A stretch of 64,000 nt of DNA from the NCBI RefSeq assembly GCF_004027225.2, contig NC_044297.2:719569-783568 (forward strand), in the 5' to 3' direction. The position numbers and the translations under genes were made by a program. The stretch is from Strigops habroptila. Lineage: Eukaryota > Chordata > Aves > Psittaciformes > Psittacidae. Every line of letters begins with the position of its first letter. The first letter of the stretch is position 1. The notes under the pieces were generated by a model, which searched no databases, had not been told where the DNA came from, and worked only from the letters and a program-made list of their open reading frames with translations. Below are positions 21,101 to 29,500 of the stretch, piece after piece.

Positions 21101-23140
21101 AGCGATGAGGAGGTGGGTGAGGGGCTCCCATGGATGGGGAGGACATCCTGGACCAGCCATGGAGGGAAAGGTCCCACCAAAACCTTCAGTTTGTTGAGTC
21201 TGGGATGAAGATGTTTGATTCATGGAGGTGTTTCACTGTATTTATAAGACAGGCTGATTGAGGGGCTTTAAGTGGTGCTTAGGGGATGGCCAGAGGCTTT
21301 AGGGAATGCTCCAACTGCCCTGGAAGCTGGAAAATCATGGCAAATAATAAAATCATTAGGAAGAAGAGCCCAAATCCCACGGCTGAGGGAACAGCACCCA
21401 TCGTATGGTGGCAAAGCATCATTAAGCTGTGTAAACCCCTCCTGCAGACCCCTCCCCAGGCAGAAGAGCTGAGAGTGTGTTTGGGAAGAGGAAGGCAAAG
21501 CCTCCTCCTCCTCATGCACCCACCCCTGGAGGTTCTGGGTCCCTTTGGGTGCTCCCGGTGGTCTCAGAGCTCACCCAGGCACTGCCTTCACCTCATTTCC
21601 CCACTTTCTTCCCCAGTTCCCACCTCCCTCAGTCATTATGATCCCTATGGAGCCCCTGCCAGCGCAGCCCCGAAACGGGGGTCCCCATTGCCTCAGCCGT
21701 AAGTAAAGAGCTCAGGAGCCCTTCCCGCATTCCCTATCGCTTCCTAACCCCCCGCACTGGGATCCGATGGCACTAACACTGCTGAGAGACGCAGCCTGGA
21801 TCCATCCCGTTGGAGCAGGGAGGAGGGTTTGCTCTGTTCAAAGCACGGTTGAGAGGATGCAGCAAGTTCAGTGCTGCTACTAACTTGTATTCCGGTGGCC
21901 AGGAAGCCAGGATTCTCCTGGATCTTCCCCATGAGCCAATGCTGATCTATTGTTTTATCATAGATATATATTTGGGAAGGGTTTGAGCCCCCAAAATCAG
22001 GGATGTAGGGCTTGCGGTGGCATTACTCCAGCTGTGAAAGAGCAGATGTGTTCCGTTTGGTTCAACTGTCAGCCTCAAACATCTGACATGAGCTGGTGCA
22101 AAGCCAGCCACGACCAAAAGCAATGCAGGCTAAAGCTGGGTGACTCGGTTCCAGCTCAGCACCGGGATGCATCATGGTGCCAGTAAGTCTGAAGGCAATG
22201 ATTCATGTCTCTGTCCTCAAGCTGCTGCTTGCTGGGGCTAGTCGGGTCTTTCTCTTTTCGTAATCACCCCCAAATCAGCATTTCCCAGGAGCTTTTCTCC
22301 TCTCCCACCGCCTGGAGGATGCGGGACCCAGTGGCACTTGGAGGGAGGGTGATGAATGGGTTTTTGGGGGGCTCCTTCCTCAGCTGGGAAGTGTTTCACC
22401 TCCATGTCCCCCCAGGAAAGAGGTCCTCCACCTGGAGCTTTGCGTTCTGATTCCTCCCCGAATGGTTCAGACCTGGATCGCAGGTAAGTGGCACCAAACA
22501 GGGTCCCTCAACCTGCTCACCCATCCCAGGGGACCAGCACCCGCCGTGGGGAACAGTTTTGGAGGCACTGGATGGTTCTCCTGGCAGACTGATTCCATGA
22601 TTTTCACAACATCCCTCTGGTTTTGGGGTGCTTTTGTTTGCTGGCCCCAGCTATCGGGTTGTTGGGATCGGCGCTGAGTGGGATGGAGCATCCCAAGCCT
22701 GCCGCCAGAGGGTTTAGAGCACTAAAAATGCCACTTGGGCAACAGCCATAGGGATTTTTAGGATTGAAACGTTCATCTGAATCCTGAAATCTTGGGATTA
22801 TTCTCCACTTGAGCTGCATATGCTGCAGATTGTATGTATTAACAGCAAAATACCATATCTTTATGAAGTTTTACTGGTGTTAGCATCATCCTGAGCCCTT
22901 TGCTGAGGGTGCTGGGGTAGTTCTGGGATGGGAATACTCATTCCTGGATGCTCACTTCCCCATCTCCTCCTCAGCATTACACTTCACCTGAAGATTTCAT
23001 GCCCATCATCTCCTGCCTTTAACTACTCCCGAAGCCCCATCTGCGCCGTGCCCCAGGTGAAGATAGAGATGGAGTCAGACTATGAGGACACTGACACTGA
23101 GAAACAACCTCGGGACATGGGCAGTGAGACCACGCTATAA
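3029..23140 (+). CDS. SLC4A5: SLC4A5 (NBCe2) electrogenic sodium bicarbonate cotransporter, 3' part of gene (span of coding exons)
   Basis: Plasma-membrane Na+/HCO3- cotransporter of the SLC4 family. Twenty-three exons join in frame to 1011 complete codons plus stop, preceded by a split codon, so roughly 100 N-terminal residues lie before the window. In order they encode the cytoplasmic N-terminal domain (exons to about 11,658), a 14-helix membrane domain, and a Lys/Asp/Glu-rich C-terminal tail. I assign SLC4A5 rather than its paralogue SLC4A4 from segments I recognise as NBCe2-like: [54 protein letters not shown] and the terminus [10 protein letters not shown]. Every junction used is GT-AG with phases that close. 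Two extra exons (16,654-16,767 and 23,057-23,140) look alternative and are listed separately. The glycine-rich insert before the membrane domain seems shorter than I recall for human. Gene assignment is firm; isoform usage is inferred. Confidence 0.96.
3931..3990 (+). mobile_element. CR1 LINE 3' tail fragment
   Basis: About 60 bp: GTTGGAACTAGATGATCTTA to CTATGATTCTATGAT. Confidence 0.85.
5212..5372 (+). CDS. SLC4A5: SLC4A5 exon b: N-terminal domain
   Basis: 161 nt. Encodes [20 protein letters not shown] followed by [14 protein letters not shown] and LPQII, the strongly conserved start of the SLC4 cytoplasmic domain fold. Acceptor TTTCAG, donor ATAG|GTAGGA. One nt of the next Asp codon is carried over. 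Confidence 0.96.
5583..5738 (+). CDS. SLC4A5: SLC4A5 exon c: N-terminal domain
   Basis: 156 nt. Encodes [20 protein letters not shown], then the family-typical [20 protein letters not shown]. Acceptor CTTGCAG, donor ACAA|GTGAGT. A CR1 copy starts about 170 bp downstream in the next intron. Confidence 0.95.
5907..6314 (+). mobile_element. CR1 LINE fragment (GCGTGGAGACCTC subfamily)
   Basis: About 400 bp 5'-truncated copy with GAGAAGCTGCGTGGAGACCT and the ATTCCATGATTCTGTG tail, in an SLC4A5 intron. Confidence 0.9.
7256..7512 (+). mobile_element. CR1 LINE fragment (young subfamily)
   Basis: Contains ATTGAGATGAGCTCTGAGGC and GCGCTGGCACAGGGTGCCCA. Essentially identical over about 200 bp to the copy at 29,371-29,770. 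Confidence 0.9.
7687..7782 (+). CDS. SLC4A5: SLC4A5 exon d: RSPVRSP linker
   Basis: 96 nt. Encodes [20 protein letters not shown] and [12 protein letters not shown]. This Ser/Arg-rich regulatory linker is distinctive for NBCe2. The exon is markedly GC-rich. Acceptor CTCCAG, donor CTGC|GTAAGC. Confidence 0.93.
8092..8481 (+). mobile_element. CR1 LINE fragment abutting SLC4A5 exon e
   Basis: GCGTGGAGACCTC-type copy whose ATTCCATGATTCT tail ends about 20 bp before the exon. Confidence 0.9.
8501..8556 (+). CDS. SLC4A5: SLC4A5 exon e: short linker exon beside a CR1
   Basis: 56 nt. Encodes [19 protein letters not shown]. Acceptor CTCCATCAG, donor CAG|GTAATC. A CR1 element ends about 20 bp upstream of the exon, so the branch-point region is probably element-derived. 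Confidence 0.93.
9327..9444 (+). mobile_element. CR1 LINE 3' fragment
   Basis: From GTTGGATGGGGCTTGAG to GGGATTCTATGAT. Confidence 0.85.
10504..10661 (+). CDS. SLC4A5: SLC4A5 exon f: N-terminal domain
   Basis: 158 nt. Begins [20 protein letters not shown] and ends TEVPVPTR (Arg split). This is one of the most conserved stretches of the SLC4 cytoplasmic domain. Acceptor CCCACAG, donor CCAG|GTAAGC. Confidence 0.96.
10751..10838 (+). CDS. SLC4A5: SLC4A5 exon g: N-terminal domain
   Basis: 88 nt. Encodes [20 protein letters not shown] and AIATLMVDD. Only an 89-nt intron separates it from exon f. Acceptor CCCCAG, donor GAT|GTGAGT. Confidence 0.96.
11013..11167 (+). CDS. SLC4A5: SLC4A5 exon h: end of folded N-terminal domain
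   Basis: 155 nt. Encodes [20 protein letters not shown] and [20 protein letters not shown], the last conserved block before the flexible linker to the membrane domain. Acceptor CCCCCAG, donor AGAG|GTGGGT. Confidence 0.96.
11515..11658 (+). CDS. SLC4A5: SLC4A5 exon i: Gly/Ala-rich linker
   Basis: 144 nt. Encodes [20 protein letters not shown], a short Gly/Ala/Ser run, then [20 protein letters not shown]. The glycine run is shorter than I recall for the mammalian protein. Acceptor CCCCCAG, donor GCAG|GTGAGC. Confidence 0.95.
11823..11997 (+). CDS. SLC4A5: SLC4A5 exon j: pre-membrane segment and TM1
   Basis: 175 nt. Encodes [20 protein letters not shown], then TM1 around [20 protein letters not shown] and [12 protein letters not shown]. 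Acceptor TCCCCAG, donor CCAG|GTAGAG. Confidence 0.96.
12306..12439 (+). CDS. SLC4A5: SLC4A5 exon k: TM2-TM3
   Basis: 134 nt. Encodes [20 protein letters not shown] and [20 protein letters not shown]. The GQPL.ILSSTGP core-domain motif belongs to the substrate-site helices of SLC4 carriers. Acceptor CCCCAG, donor CAA|GTAGGT. Confidence 0.96.
12554..12825 (+). CDS. SLC4A5: SLC4A5 exon l: TM4-TM5
   Basis: 272 nt, the longest exon. Encodes [40 protein letters not shown] and [25 protein letters not shown] sits where NBCe1 has the stilbene-reactive KKMIK motif. Acceptor TTCCAG, donor CCAG|GTGAGT. Confidence 0.96.
12826..15358 (+). other. large SLC4A5 intron between exons l and m
   Basis: 2.5 kb, no coding exon or CR1 recognised. 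Includes an AT/ATG trinucleotide microsatellite (14,458-14,512) and AT-rich stretches around 14.1 and 14.85 kb. Confidence 0.75.
14458..14512. repeat. ATA/ATG-type trinucleotide microsatellite
   Basis: Interrupted (TAA/TAG/TGA) trinucleotide run, for example TTAATAATAATAGTAGTAAT. Confidence 0.8.
15359..15420 (+). CDS. SLC4A5: SLC4A5 exon m: glycosylated extracellular loop 3
   Basis: 62 nt. Encodes [20 protein letters not shown] plus L, with four overlapping or adjacent N-X-S/T sequons (NAT, NAS, NTT, NVS). This is the third extracellular loop, the known N-glycosylation site of NBCs. It follows a 2.5 kb intron. Acceptor CCCGCAG, donor CTG|GTGAGT. Confidence 0.92.
15775..15975 (+). CDS. SLC4A5: SLC4A5 exon n: end of loop 3 and TM6
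   Basis: 201 nt, phase 0-0. Encodes [20 protein letters not shown] (a further NLT sequon) and the paired-Cys segment [13 protein letters not shown], then TM6 at [20 protein letters not shown], and ends KFSRYFPTK. Acceptor CCCCAG, donor AAG|GTAAGG. Its phase-0 end is compatible with either following 114-nt exon. Confidence 0.96.
16344..16457 (+). CDS. SLC4A5: SLC4A5 exon o (variant 1 of a duplicated pair): TM7 and start of extracellular loop 4
   Basis: 114 nt, 38 codons, phase 0-0. Begins [20 protein letters not shown] and ends [12 protein letters not shown]. It matches the form I recall from mammalian NBCe2 (VRALVADFS...TPKLHVPSVIK), so it is taken as the canonical copy. Acceptor CTTGCCTCCAG; the donor AAG|GTTCGG is weak. 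A second exon of identical length and phase lies 196 nt downstream. Confidence 0.94.
16654..16767 (+). CDS. SLC4A5: SLC4A5 exon o' (variant 2): alternative TM7 / loop 4 exon
   Basis: 114 nt, 38 codons, phase 0-0, no stops. Begins [20 protein letters not shown] and ends [12 protein letters not shown]. It matches exon o at 19 of 38 residues with no gaps. Its start (RKLISDF) and end (DFK) resemble NBCe1 (SLC4A4) more than NBCe2. Strong pyrimidine-rich acceptor ending TTGGCAG, donor AAG|GTAAAC. It is AT-richer than neighbouring exons. It would replace exon o without changing frame. Including both would duplicate a helix and probably break the topology, so mutually exclusive use is inferred. Transcript evidence is lacking here. 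Confidence 0.85.
16961..17252 (-). mobile_element. CR1 LINE fragment (third subfamily)
   Basis: Antisense copy: TTGGGAAAGAGCTTTAAGAT through CACCCTGTTCCAATGCCTGA to CTTGTTCCTTGGGAGAAGAG. Confidence 0.85.
17389..17550 (+). CDS. SLC4A5: SLC4A5 exon p: end of loop 4 and TM8
   Basis: 162 nt, phase 0-0. Encodes [20 protein letters not shown], then TM8 at [20 protein letters not shown] and [10 protein letters not shown]. The Asp of FMDQQ aligns with Glu681 of AE1, a key ion-path residue. Acceptor CCCCCAG, donor CGG|GTGAGC. Confidence 0.96.
17772..18940. repeat. minisatellite array filling an SLC4A5 intron
   Basis: About 1.17 kb of degenerate tandem repeats with a basic period near 20 bp, often alternating as a 40-bp dimer: GGTGCACCATAGCACTGTGG next to GGTGCTTCAAGGTGATGCAG. 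Near its 3' end there is a 120-bp higher-order duplication: 18,721-18,780 and 18,841-18,900 are identical. The array takes up about four fifths of the intron between exons p and q. Confidence 0.93.
19039..19217 (+). CDS. SLC4A5: SLC4A5 exon q: TM9-TM10
   Basis: 179 nt. Encodes [40 protein letters not shown] and [18 protein letters not shown]. Near-universal SLC4 core sequence. Acceptor GTTGCAG, donor TCAG|GTGAGG. Confidence 0.96.
19313..19385 (+). CDS. SLC4A5: SLC4A5 exon r: TM11
   Basis: 73 nt. Encodes [20 protein letters not shown] and PILK. Acceptor ATTCCAG, donor AAG|GTAAAA. Confidence 0.96.
19556..19624 (+). CDS. SLC4A5: SLC4A5 exon s: TM12
   Basis: 69 nt, phase 0-0. Encodes [20 protein letters not shown] and GIQ, a signature SLC4 helix. 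Acceptor CCCCAG, donor CAG|GTGAGT. Confidence 0.96.
19898..20071 (+). CDS. SLC4A5: SLC4A5 exon t: cytoplasmic loop and TM13
   Basis: 174 nt, phase 0-0. Encodes [40 protein letters not shown] and [18 protein letters not shown]. Acceptor CCGCAG, donor ATG|GTAAGA. The next intron contains the longest CR1 copy in the window. Confidence 0.96.
20113..20840 (-). mobile_element. longest CR1 LINE copy in window
   Basis: Antisense copy from ATAGAATCCCAGACTGGTTT through the usual 3' region. It continues into sequence farther 5' in CR1 (CACCAGCCCTGCACACGGTG, AAGTCCTTCTCCTCAGGATG). Part of the 3' end of its ORF2-coding region may remain, but it is not open. Confidence 0.85.
20951..21112 (+). CDS. SLC4A5: SLC4A5 exon u: TM14 and charged tail
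   Basis: 162 nt, phase 0-0. Encodes [40 protein letters not shown] and a Lys run ending [11 protein letters not shown]. The charged tail looks closer to NBCe1 than the human NBCe2 tail I recall. Acceptor CGTAG, donor GAG|GTGGGT. Its phase-0 end permits splicing either to 21,617 or directly to 23,057. Confidence 0.95.
21617..21698 (+). CDS. SLC4A5: SLC4A5 exon v: proline-rich C-terminal exon
   Basis: 82 nt. Encodes [20 protein letters not shown] and GGPHCLS plus 1 nt. PPPSVI is a hallmark of the NBCe2 C-terminus. The length is not a multiple of 3, so skipping it changes the downstream frame. Acceptor CCCCAG, donor GCC|GTAAGT. Confidence 0.93.
22416..22450 (+). CDS. SLC4A5: SLC4A5 exon w: canonical C-terminus and stop
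   Basis: Completes an Arg codon and encodes [10 protein letters not shown] then TGA (22,448-22,450). This parallels the mammalian NBCe2 ending KRSSSWSYSL. Acceptor CCCCCCAG. Confidence 0.92.
23057..23140 (+). CDS. SLC4A5: SLC4A5 exon x: alternative C-terminal exon with PDZ ligand ETTL
   Basis: 84 nt. Joined to exon u (phase 0) it encodes [20 protein letters not shown], then MGSETTL and TAA (23,138-23,140). The last four residues form a class I PDZ ligand, and the block resembles the alternative tail of NBCe1-C. Acceptor CCGTGCCCCAG. Joined instead to exon v it is read in another frame and stops after about ten codons. Otherwise it is part of the 3' UTR of the exon-w isoform. Coding use is inferred. 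Confidence 0.78.
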   Translation: MKIEMESDYEDTDTEKQPRDMGSETTL

Positions 23141-23165
23141 CCCCACGCTGCACTCCCTCTGCCAT

Positions 23166-23211
23166 TTATATATGTATATAGATACGTCTATATTCATATA
23201 TATATATATGT
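23166..23211. repeat. (TA)n-rich microsatellite in SLC4A5 3' UTR
   Basis: Interrupted TATATG/TATATA run shortly after the ETTL-exon stop codon. Confidence 0.8.
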
Positions 23212-25064
23212 AAAGCAAATTGAGCCTATTTTTCTACGTGAGAAGGAGGAGACTGGTGGCCCCAGGGGGTCCGTTGCTCTGGTAGCTTTTAGTGTCATGG
23301 GTTAAATGTGGTGTGGAATTTCCTCTCTTTCTTCTGGGCAAAGGCATCCCTACTGGTGGTGAAATGGGGCTGAATAGGTGGAATCAGAGATTTTTGGCCT
23401 CTACTCGCCCCAGGGCTGGAAAAGCTGATGATGGCCAGGGCTGTGGGAGCATCCAGGATGTATGTGTGGCTGATGGGGAAGGGGTGATGGTTTTGAGGTG
23501 GGGTTTTGGGGTGGGGAGGAGGTTTGCATGGCTTGAGAAGGAAGAAGGAGCGTGCATCCCTGCTCCCCAATCCTGAAATCACAACGCAGCTCTTGGGGAG
23601 TCTTGTTCCATGAAGGGGATGGTGTATCAAGCTTTGTGTGGGCAGGAGGCCACCGGTCCAGGCCATGGCAATGGGAACCCCTTCCTGTGGCACAGCATTC
23701 CCAGTGTAGCAGGGATGCGGGAAGGACCCAGCAGTGCCCACGTCGAGGTGGATGTGGATGAGGAGGCCTGACAGGGTCAGAAAGCAGCTGTGGCCTGGTA
23801 AGGAAAGGAGGAAAAGCAGCTTGGGTTTAAGGTTGTTGCTGCTTGAAGGCAGCACCACTGGGGCTACAGCGGGAAAGCAGGGCAGGGAATGGGGCTTTGG
23901 TTTCCACAGGGAATCCGGAATGGTTTCTGCTGGAAAGTGGGAATGGTGGCTGCAGTGAAGCTGTTTGGTCACCCATGCCCACATCCTCACTGCAGCAATC
24001 CCTGTCCCTGGGGTTGGTATTGGTTCTATCTCTTCCTCCAACGATCAGGATCAAGACATGTCCAAGCTGTTATCCCACTGATGACACATCCCTCCTCCCC
24101 ATGCTTTCAGGGCACATCCAGCAGCTCCCTGGTTGGTCTCCATTGGCATTTTGGCTCCACAAAGGGCTCTTCCCACCTACCGCTGCCTTTGGGTCCTCCA
24201 GGAAAGGAAGGGAAGGAGTAGGTCAGGAGCTGGCACAGGCACTGAGCTCAGGTTGGCACTGCCCAAATCTCACCCCCTTTATCCAGCAGCATCAGGGTGG
24301 TGATGAGGCTCTTAAAGGGGTTTTTTCCTTCCATGGGCTAAGCCAGAACCACTGGTCTGAGGAACCCCCTCAAATCCATTTCCTCTACTCTTGGAATCTT
24401 TATTTTTCCTCTATTTCAAACCTCAGAGAGCCCCAACGCTTCCTCTGAGCAGAAACAGCCTCCCTGCTATTTATACCAGTCATACGGGGGGGCTGGGACC
24501 CCAGTTAAATATTTCAACTGGTCTGAACCTTGGGCAGATCCTGGTTCTCTGTGAATAGCTGAGTCCAGCAAAGACTTGAAGGCAATTTCCTATTTATAGC
24601 CATTTTTGTTCTGGTTCAGGTGCACCTCCTGGCGAGATGTGGCAAGATAAATAACTCAGTATTACTCCTGGCACTACTTAAAGCAAGAGCCACGTAGCTC
24701 TGACGTTAAAGAACTATTTCAACTTGAGCACATCGTGTCTCTTGTGTAGCATTTTTGTACTCCTGTGTGGTAGCTGAAGCGTGGTACAGGTAGAATTAAG
24801 ATCTTAATCAACCAGGTTAATTTGCTTTATCCAGTCCATCAGTTCAACTACAAAATACCCCCAGAAAGGCTTTGTGGACTCTGGTAGATGGTTCCTAGAG
24901 CACAGCTGAAGCCACTCCAGCATCCAGCTTGACTGAATTGGTCCATTTTACATGGTTCACACATGGTTTAATACTTTTTGTATATGAAAAAGTGGAGCAT
25001 TTCAGACTTACCCCATTGTTGCTGTACCACTGTAGTCATTTTGTATTTGTCGGTGATACAACCC

Positions 25065-25070
25065 AATAAA
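25065..25070 (+). terminator. SLC4A5: SLC4A5 poly(A) signal AATAAA
   Basis: Canonical AATAAA followed within 25 bp by a T/G-rich stretch (GAGTCTCTCTGTGTGTTTCT), a typical cleavage context. It is the first good signal after the last SLC4A5 exon. Confidence 0.7.
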
Positions 25071-25707
25071 CCTCGTTTCAATGAGTCTCTCTGTGTGTTT
25101 CTGGCGCAGAGCCCTTGAACCTCACTTTCCCTTCCCCATATTCAGTGTTTTTCTCAGCACTTTTCGCCATAGGTTAGTTTTCTCCCCAGGTGCCTTCAGC
25201 AACAGCCCTTTAGCATCACAACAAACCTTTCCTGCTCCTGAGAAGGTGGGATCAGTCTTTCCAGGGAATACGTGAAGAGGAAGGAGTCTATGACTTAAGT
25301 GAAGAGGAAAGAACGCAAGACTTACCTCACTGCCCACAAATAACCACATGCAAGTAGTTTTCCATCCTGCCCAAGGCATCGCAACCTCAGGTAAGGTTAA
25401 TGTTCAGCGGGTAATTACAGCTTGCAAACTACTCATTAGGAGGGTGAAGTTTATACTGTCCTGTTAGGAAACAGAGTCAGGAAGCAGAATGGGCTTTGTT
25501 CAGGCATGAAAGTACAAGATCTTACTTCTGCACCAGGTCAGTGATGTGTGGAGCAGTTGTGTCTCAGCTAAACTAAAGGAGAATCCAGACCTGACTGCCC
25601 TGGAGGGAGCTCACCCCACAAGTGCTTTAATAAACTGCTTCTGGGAGAAATGGAAGACTTAGGAATAATCCTAGGACACAAGTTAGGGTTTTTTTGCCTT
25701 CCCACAC

Positions 25708-25713
25708 TTTATT
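25708..25713 (-). terminator. MTHFD2: MTHFD2 poly(A) signal (AATAAA on - strand)
   Basis: TTTATT on the + strand reads AATAAA on the - strand, followed by GTGTGGG. It lies about 0.7 kb past the MTHFD2 stop and leaves roughly 0.6 kb to the SLC4A5 signal, so the two genes are convergent. Alternative signals cannot be excluded. Confidence 0.55.
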
Positions 25714-26424
25714 TAGAGTCAGCCTGCATCATTCACTAAGTGCTTGCAACACTTTACAAGAGCCCAGGTAGCCTCCTGTGTGCCCAGGGAACACACCAAC
25801 AGCCTCATCTTGTTCTTTGGTTAGAAAAAAGCCTTTAAAAAGTCACCATCCAAATAGCAAAACCAAAATCCAGCTTAGCTGCACACTAATAACATGTTAC
25901 AACAGATCCACCAGTGCCCAGAGCCCTGCACAAGCTGAGAACAGAGATATGGCTTTCCATTTTGTCTTCTTCAAGTAACTTCCCCTACAGAAGAGCTTAA
26001 TTCACACTAAACATCCAGCATTGAGAAGACTTCAGCATGAGTCAACCACCAGCTGACTGAGCATTTTGTGAGGACAGGACCACAAAGCTGTTGCTTTTGC
26101 ACTGTGGAGCAGTGCTCTATATCCCATGGGATTGCTAACGCCACGCTGAGCTCCCAGGATCCTGATCCCAGCCCTGCAAGAGCAGGACCAGCTCCTAGAA
26201 GAGCTCACTTAAGTGCAAAGCAGCTTTGCTAGCACGAGTAGGCCAGGAGTGTAGATATTCACACCTTCATACGACTAACACGCATGTGCTTCAGCTTCCA
26301 ATAAACATCTATGACCCCAGAATAGGAAATTCCACTTCCAATACAATAAATATATTGCATTTTCTCTCGGCCTGCTTGGGAGTCAGTTTGGAATGTCACG
26401 CTCAGGGCTAAGGAGAGCCCCCTG

Positions 26425-26564
26425 TTATACCATTAAGGCTTCCAGTTCTTTGGGTTTCAACAGCTTCTTGGCAGCGATGATGGTGTTCTTCATCAGCATG
26501 GCAACAGTCATGGGCCCAACTCCCCCTGGGACTGGGGTGATGTAGCTGGCTTTCTTCTTCACCC
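26425..26564 (-). CDS. MTHFD2: MTHFD2 exon 8 with stop
   Basis: 140 nt. Completes Gly, then [40 protein letters not shown] and EALMV, with TAA at 26,427-26,425. Contains the PGGVGPMT signature of the folate dehydrogenase/cyclohydrolase family. Acceptor TTCCTGCAG. Confidence 0.95.
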
Positions 26565-29500
26565 CTGCAGGAAGGGAAGACACAGGAGTCAGGAGCAGCA
26601 ATGCTTCCCAAGCTGGCTGGCCAGCATCAAGCTATGACCAGTCTAACTTTGGCAGAGGGCTTAGAATTTGATGATCTTAAGGTCCTTTCCAACCCAAACC
26701 AGTCTGTGATTCTATGACCAGATAAGGAACAGGAGTTTCTCAAGGTGGACTTTCACCCACACCAAACTGTCCATTCCTGCTACTGGCCAAGCTTAATTGC
26801 AGAGCCCAAGCTGGGGGAAAAGCAAAAAGCAAGGTCTAACAGCTGGATTTCTAGCACAGAAATGTCAAATCCAAGACTAGATGTGGGCTTCATACGTGTC
26901 CTTGGGAGCAGCCACAGTAAAGTACTAACAAAATCTCAACATTTTCTCTATCTTGTTCTTCCAGGAGGAGGTTCCTGGTGTCTCACCAGGCAGCTGGAGG
27001 CACAGGGCTCGTCACAACTGCACATTGGGCACTGCAGGGGTAAGCAAGGCCCACAAACAGCAGCCAGAGGGTAAGTAAGCTCTGCAACCTCTCCAGAAAA
27101 GAGGTTATAGTGAGGTGGGGTCAGTCTCTTCTCCCAGTGAAGAAGTGACAAGACAAGAGGAAACGGCCTCAAGCTGCACCAGGGGAGGTTTAGATGGAGA
27201 GATTAGGAACAATTCCTTCCCCAGAGGGTGCTCAGGCATTGGAACAGGCTGCCCAGGGCAGGGCTGGAGTCACCGTCCCTGCAAGTGTTCACACCCCGTG
27301 TAGCCGAGGCCTCAGTGCCATGGGGCAGTGGTGGCCTTGGCAGTGCTCCGGAACGGTTGGACTTGATGATCTTGAGGCTCTTTTCCAAACTAGTTTATTT
27401 TATGGCACAATAGTGGATGCAGCAAGCAAGGCAACGCAAGTATCTGACTGCACCTGCTCAGTCACATGAATCAGGACCTTCTCCTTCCCTCCTTACCACC
27501 ATAGATGTTCAATGCTCAAGAAACCCAGCCACAGCCTTTCCATACCTTCAAAATCCACATCCCCAACCAGCCTGGATTTGGCCGTGATGGGATCTTGCAC
27601 TCTTGTTATTCCCACATCAATAACTGCAGCTCCTTCTTTGATCATATCAGCCGTGATCAGGTTGGGAATGCCTGCAAGGGATGACAGAACCACAAACTCA
27701 TGGTGGAGCTCAACATGCTCCTCTCACCCCATGTTCACCTTTGCTTTGACCCACCTGGGCCTTCCTGCCTCACAAAGCAGTTGGACTCAATCTTAAGGGA
27801 TTTTTCCAACCTAAATGATCCCACAAGATGCTAATCTACCCCCAGCTGCACAACCCAGTGCTAGTGATGTTTGGCTCCATCCGGAGTGTGAGTGGTTTAC
27901 TGATAACCTAAGACGTGGAATCTGCTCCGAGGAAGAGTTCTGGCAAAGCAGCTGGGACCAAAGTATCCTCTCCAAGCTGAAACCCTAAACTTGCATTTGC
28001 AATCTGCGGCTGTGTTTGCTCATGCAGCTCCAGCAATGTTTTTGCCCCTGCACTAAGTCAGCAAGTTGAAGCAGTGTCCAAGGCCACCACTGGCTTCTCC
28101 CTGGGGCTGTAAAACCCTCAACCTGACAGGGAGATAGGGGTGGGAGCAGCAGCTTGCAGCTAAGCCACGCTTTCAGGGTAACAGTGTGTTTATCTGGTCC
28201 TGCCAGACGCTGCTGCCTCAAGGACTGAGTCAGGAGCTCATTCCACCCTTGCTTGGTTAACTCTTTCACACAAGCCTTCCTCTGCTCTGCCAGCCTTTGG
28301 TTATGAACGTGTCGTACCTGCCAGCAGCACTTCTGCCATCAGGACACACACTGACACCTCCAACACCACTCCTTATCCTTCCAGCACCTTGTCTCCATAC
28401 CCAATTTCCAACCCATGTTTTCTCTCCTCCCTTCCTGTAGGCTCCTATCCAGCTTCTGCTGCCACACAGACATCCCAAACCAGCTCAACTGCCCTGCTGA
28501 AGAGCTGCCTCCATGCTGAGGGAAGAGCCTGGAGAGAAGCACACCTCTGAGGATTCCTTGTGCTCTGAAGATGGCACAGCATCTGTCCCTCAGCATTTGA
28601 CTGTCTCTAGGTGAGCAGATCCTATCTTGGTATTTTTCCCCCTCCTCCCACAGAAATACAGAGCTGTCCACATGTAGAACAGCCTGTCCATAGCTGTTCT
28701 CTAGATCTGATCAGGTGTTGGCACACCAAAGCCCTCCTGCCAGATGTTATTTTGCATTTCAAAGGCTCCAAGCAGCTCTGCTTCTAAGAACAAGTGTGTG
28801 AATCCTGTGGTGAAGCCCTGGAGCAACTGCCTGGCTCAGACAGCCCCTCAATCGCTGTCCTCACCCTCAGCAGATGCAGACAGCCATGAGAGCACCAGAC
28901 TCTCCTATGCTGCCAGGGTAGCTTCAGATAGGGAGTCCCCAGGACACTGAATACCAAGGGAATTGTCTCCTGCATGCAAAGATTCCCATTGGAAACAATG
29001 GAAACAGCCAAGCTGCAGTGCACGTTGTCTGTGCTGTTAGAGTCAGGTCTTACCTGCTGCTGCTACCACAATATCAGCACGGATTGTGTGTTGCTTCAGC
29101 TGCTCCTTGGGAGTGTAGCGGTGGGATATTGTGACTGTGGCATCACCTGCAAAAGAGTGGATACAGGGAGCTTTAATTCACATATAACACCCACACCCAG
29201 CCACATCTCTAAATCTTCCCCTTCGAGACACACGTGTGCTTATCAGGAACATCAGAGCCTGATGGAACGGGCTGTTCCCCAGGGAACAGCCTCCAAAGTC
29301 AGAGGGAGGGATGTGGCATGGAAGAGGACAAGGGCTCACTGAGGAAGGCTCTGAAACATTATAAGACTTACAGGCTGAGAGAGCTGGGCTGGGTCAGCCT
29401 GGAGAAGAGAAGGCTCCTGAAGGGGAGACCTTAGAGCAGCTCCAGTGCCTAAAGGGGCTCCAGGAAACCTGGAGAGGGGCTTTGGGCAAGGGCCTGTAGG

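Larger units (their letters stand above)
23141..25090 (+). other. SLC4A5: SLC4A5 3' UTR
   Basis: About 1.95 kb after the exon x stop with no further exon signature, ending at an AATAAA. It begins with an AT-rich TA repeat. The long antisense frame across 23.3-24.0 kb has no recognisable protein and is treated as chance. The 3' end is set by the poly(A) signal only. Confidence 0.7.

Noticed and set aside
23295-24041. 248-codon open frame on the - strand
   Set aside because: Antisense to the SLC4A5 3' UTR, low-complexity Pro/Ser/His composition, no recognisable domain or splice structure.
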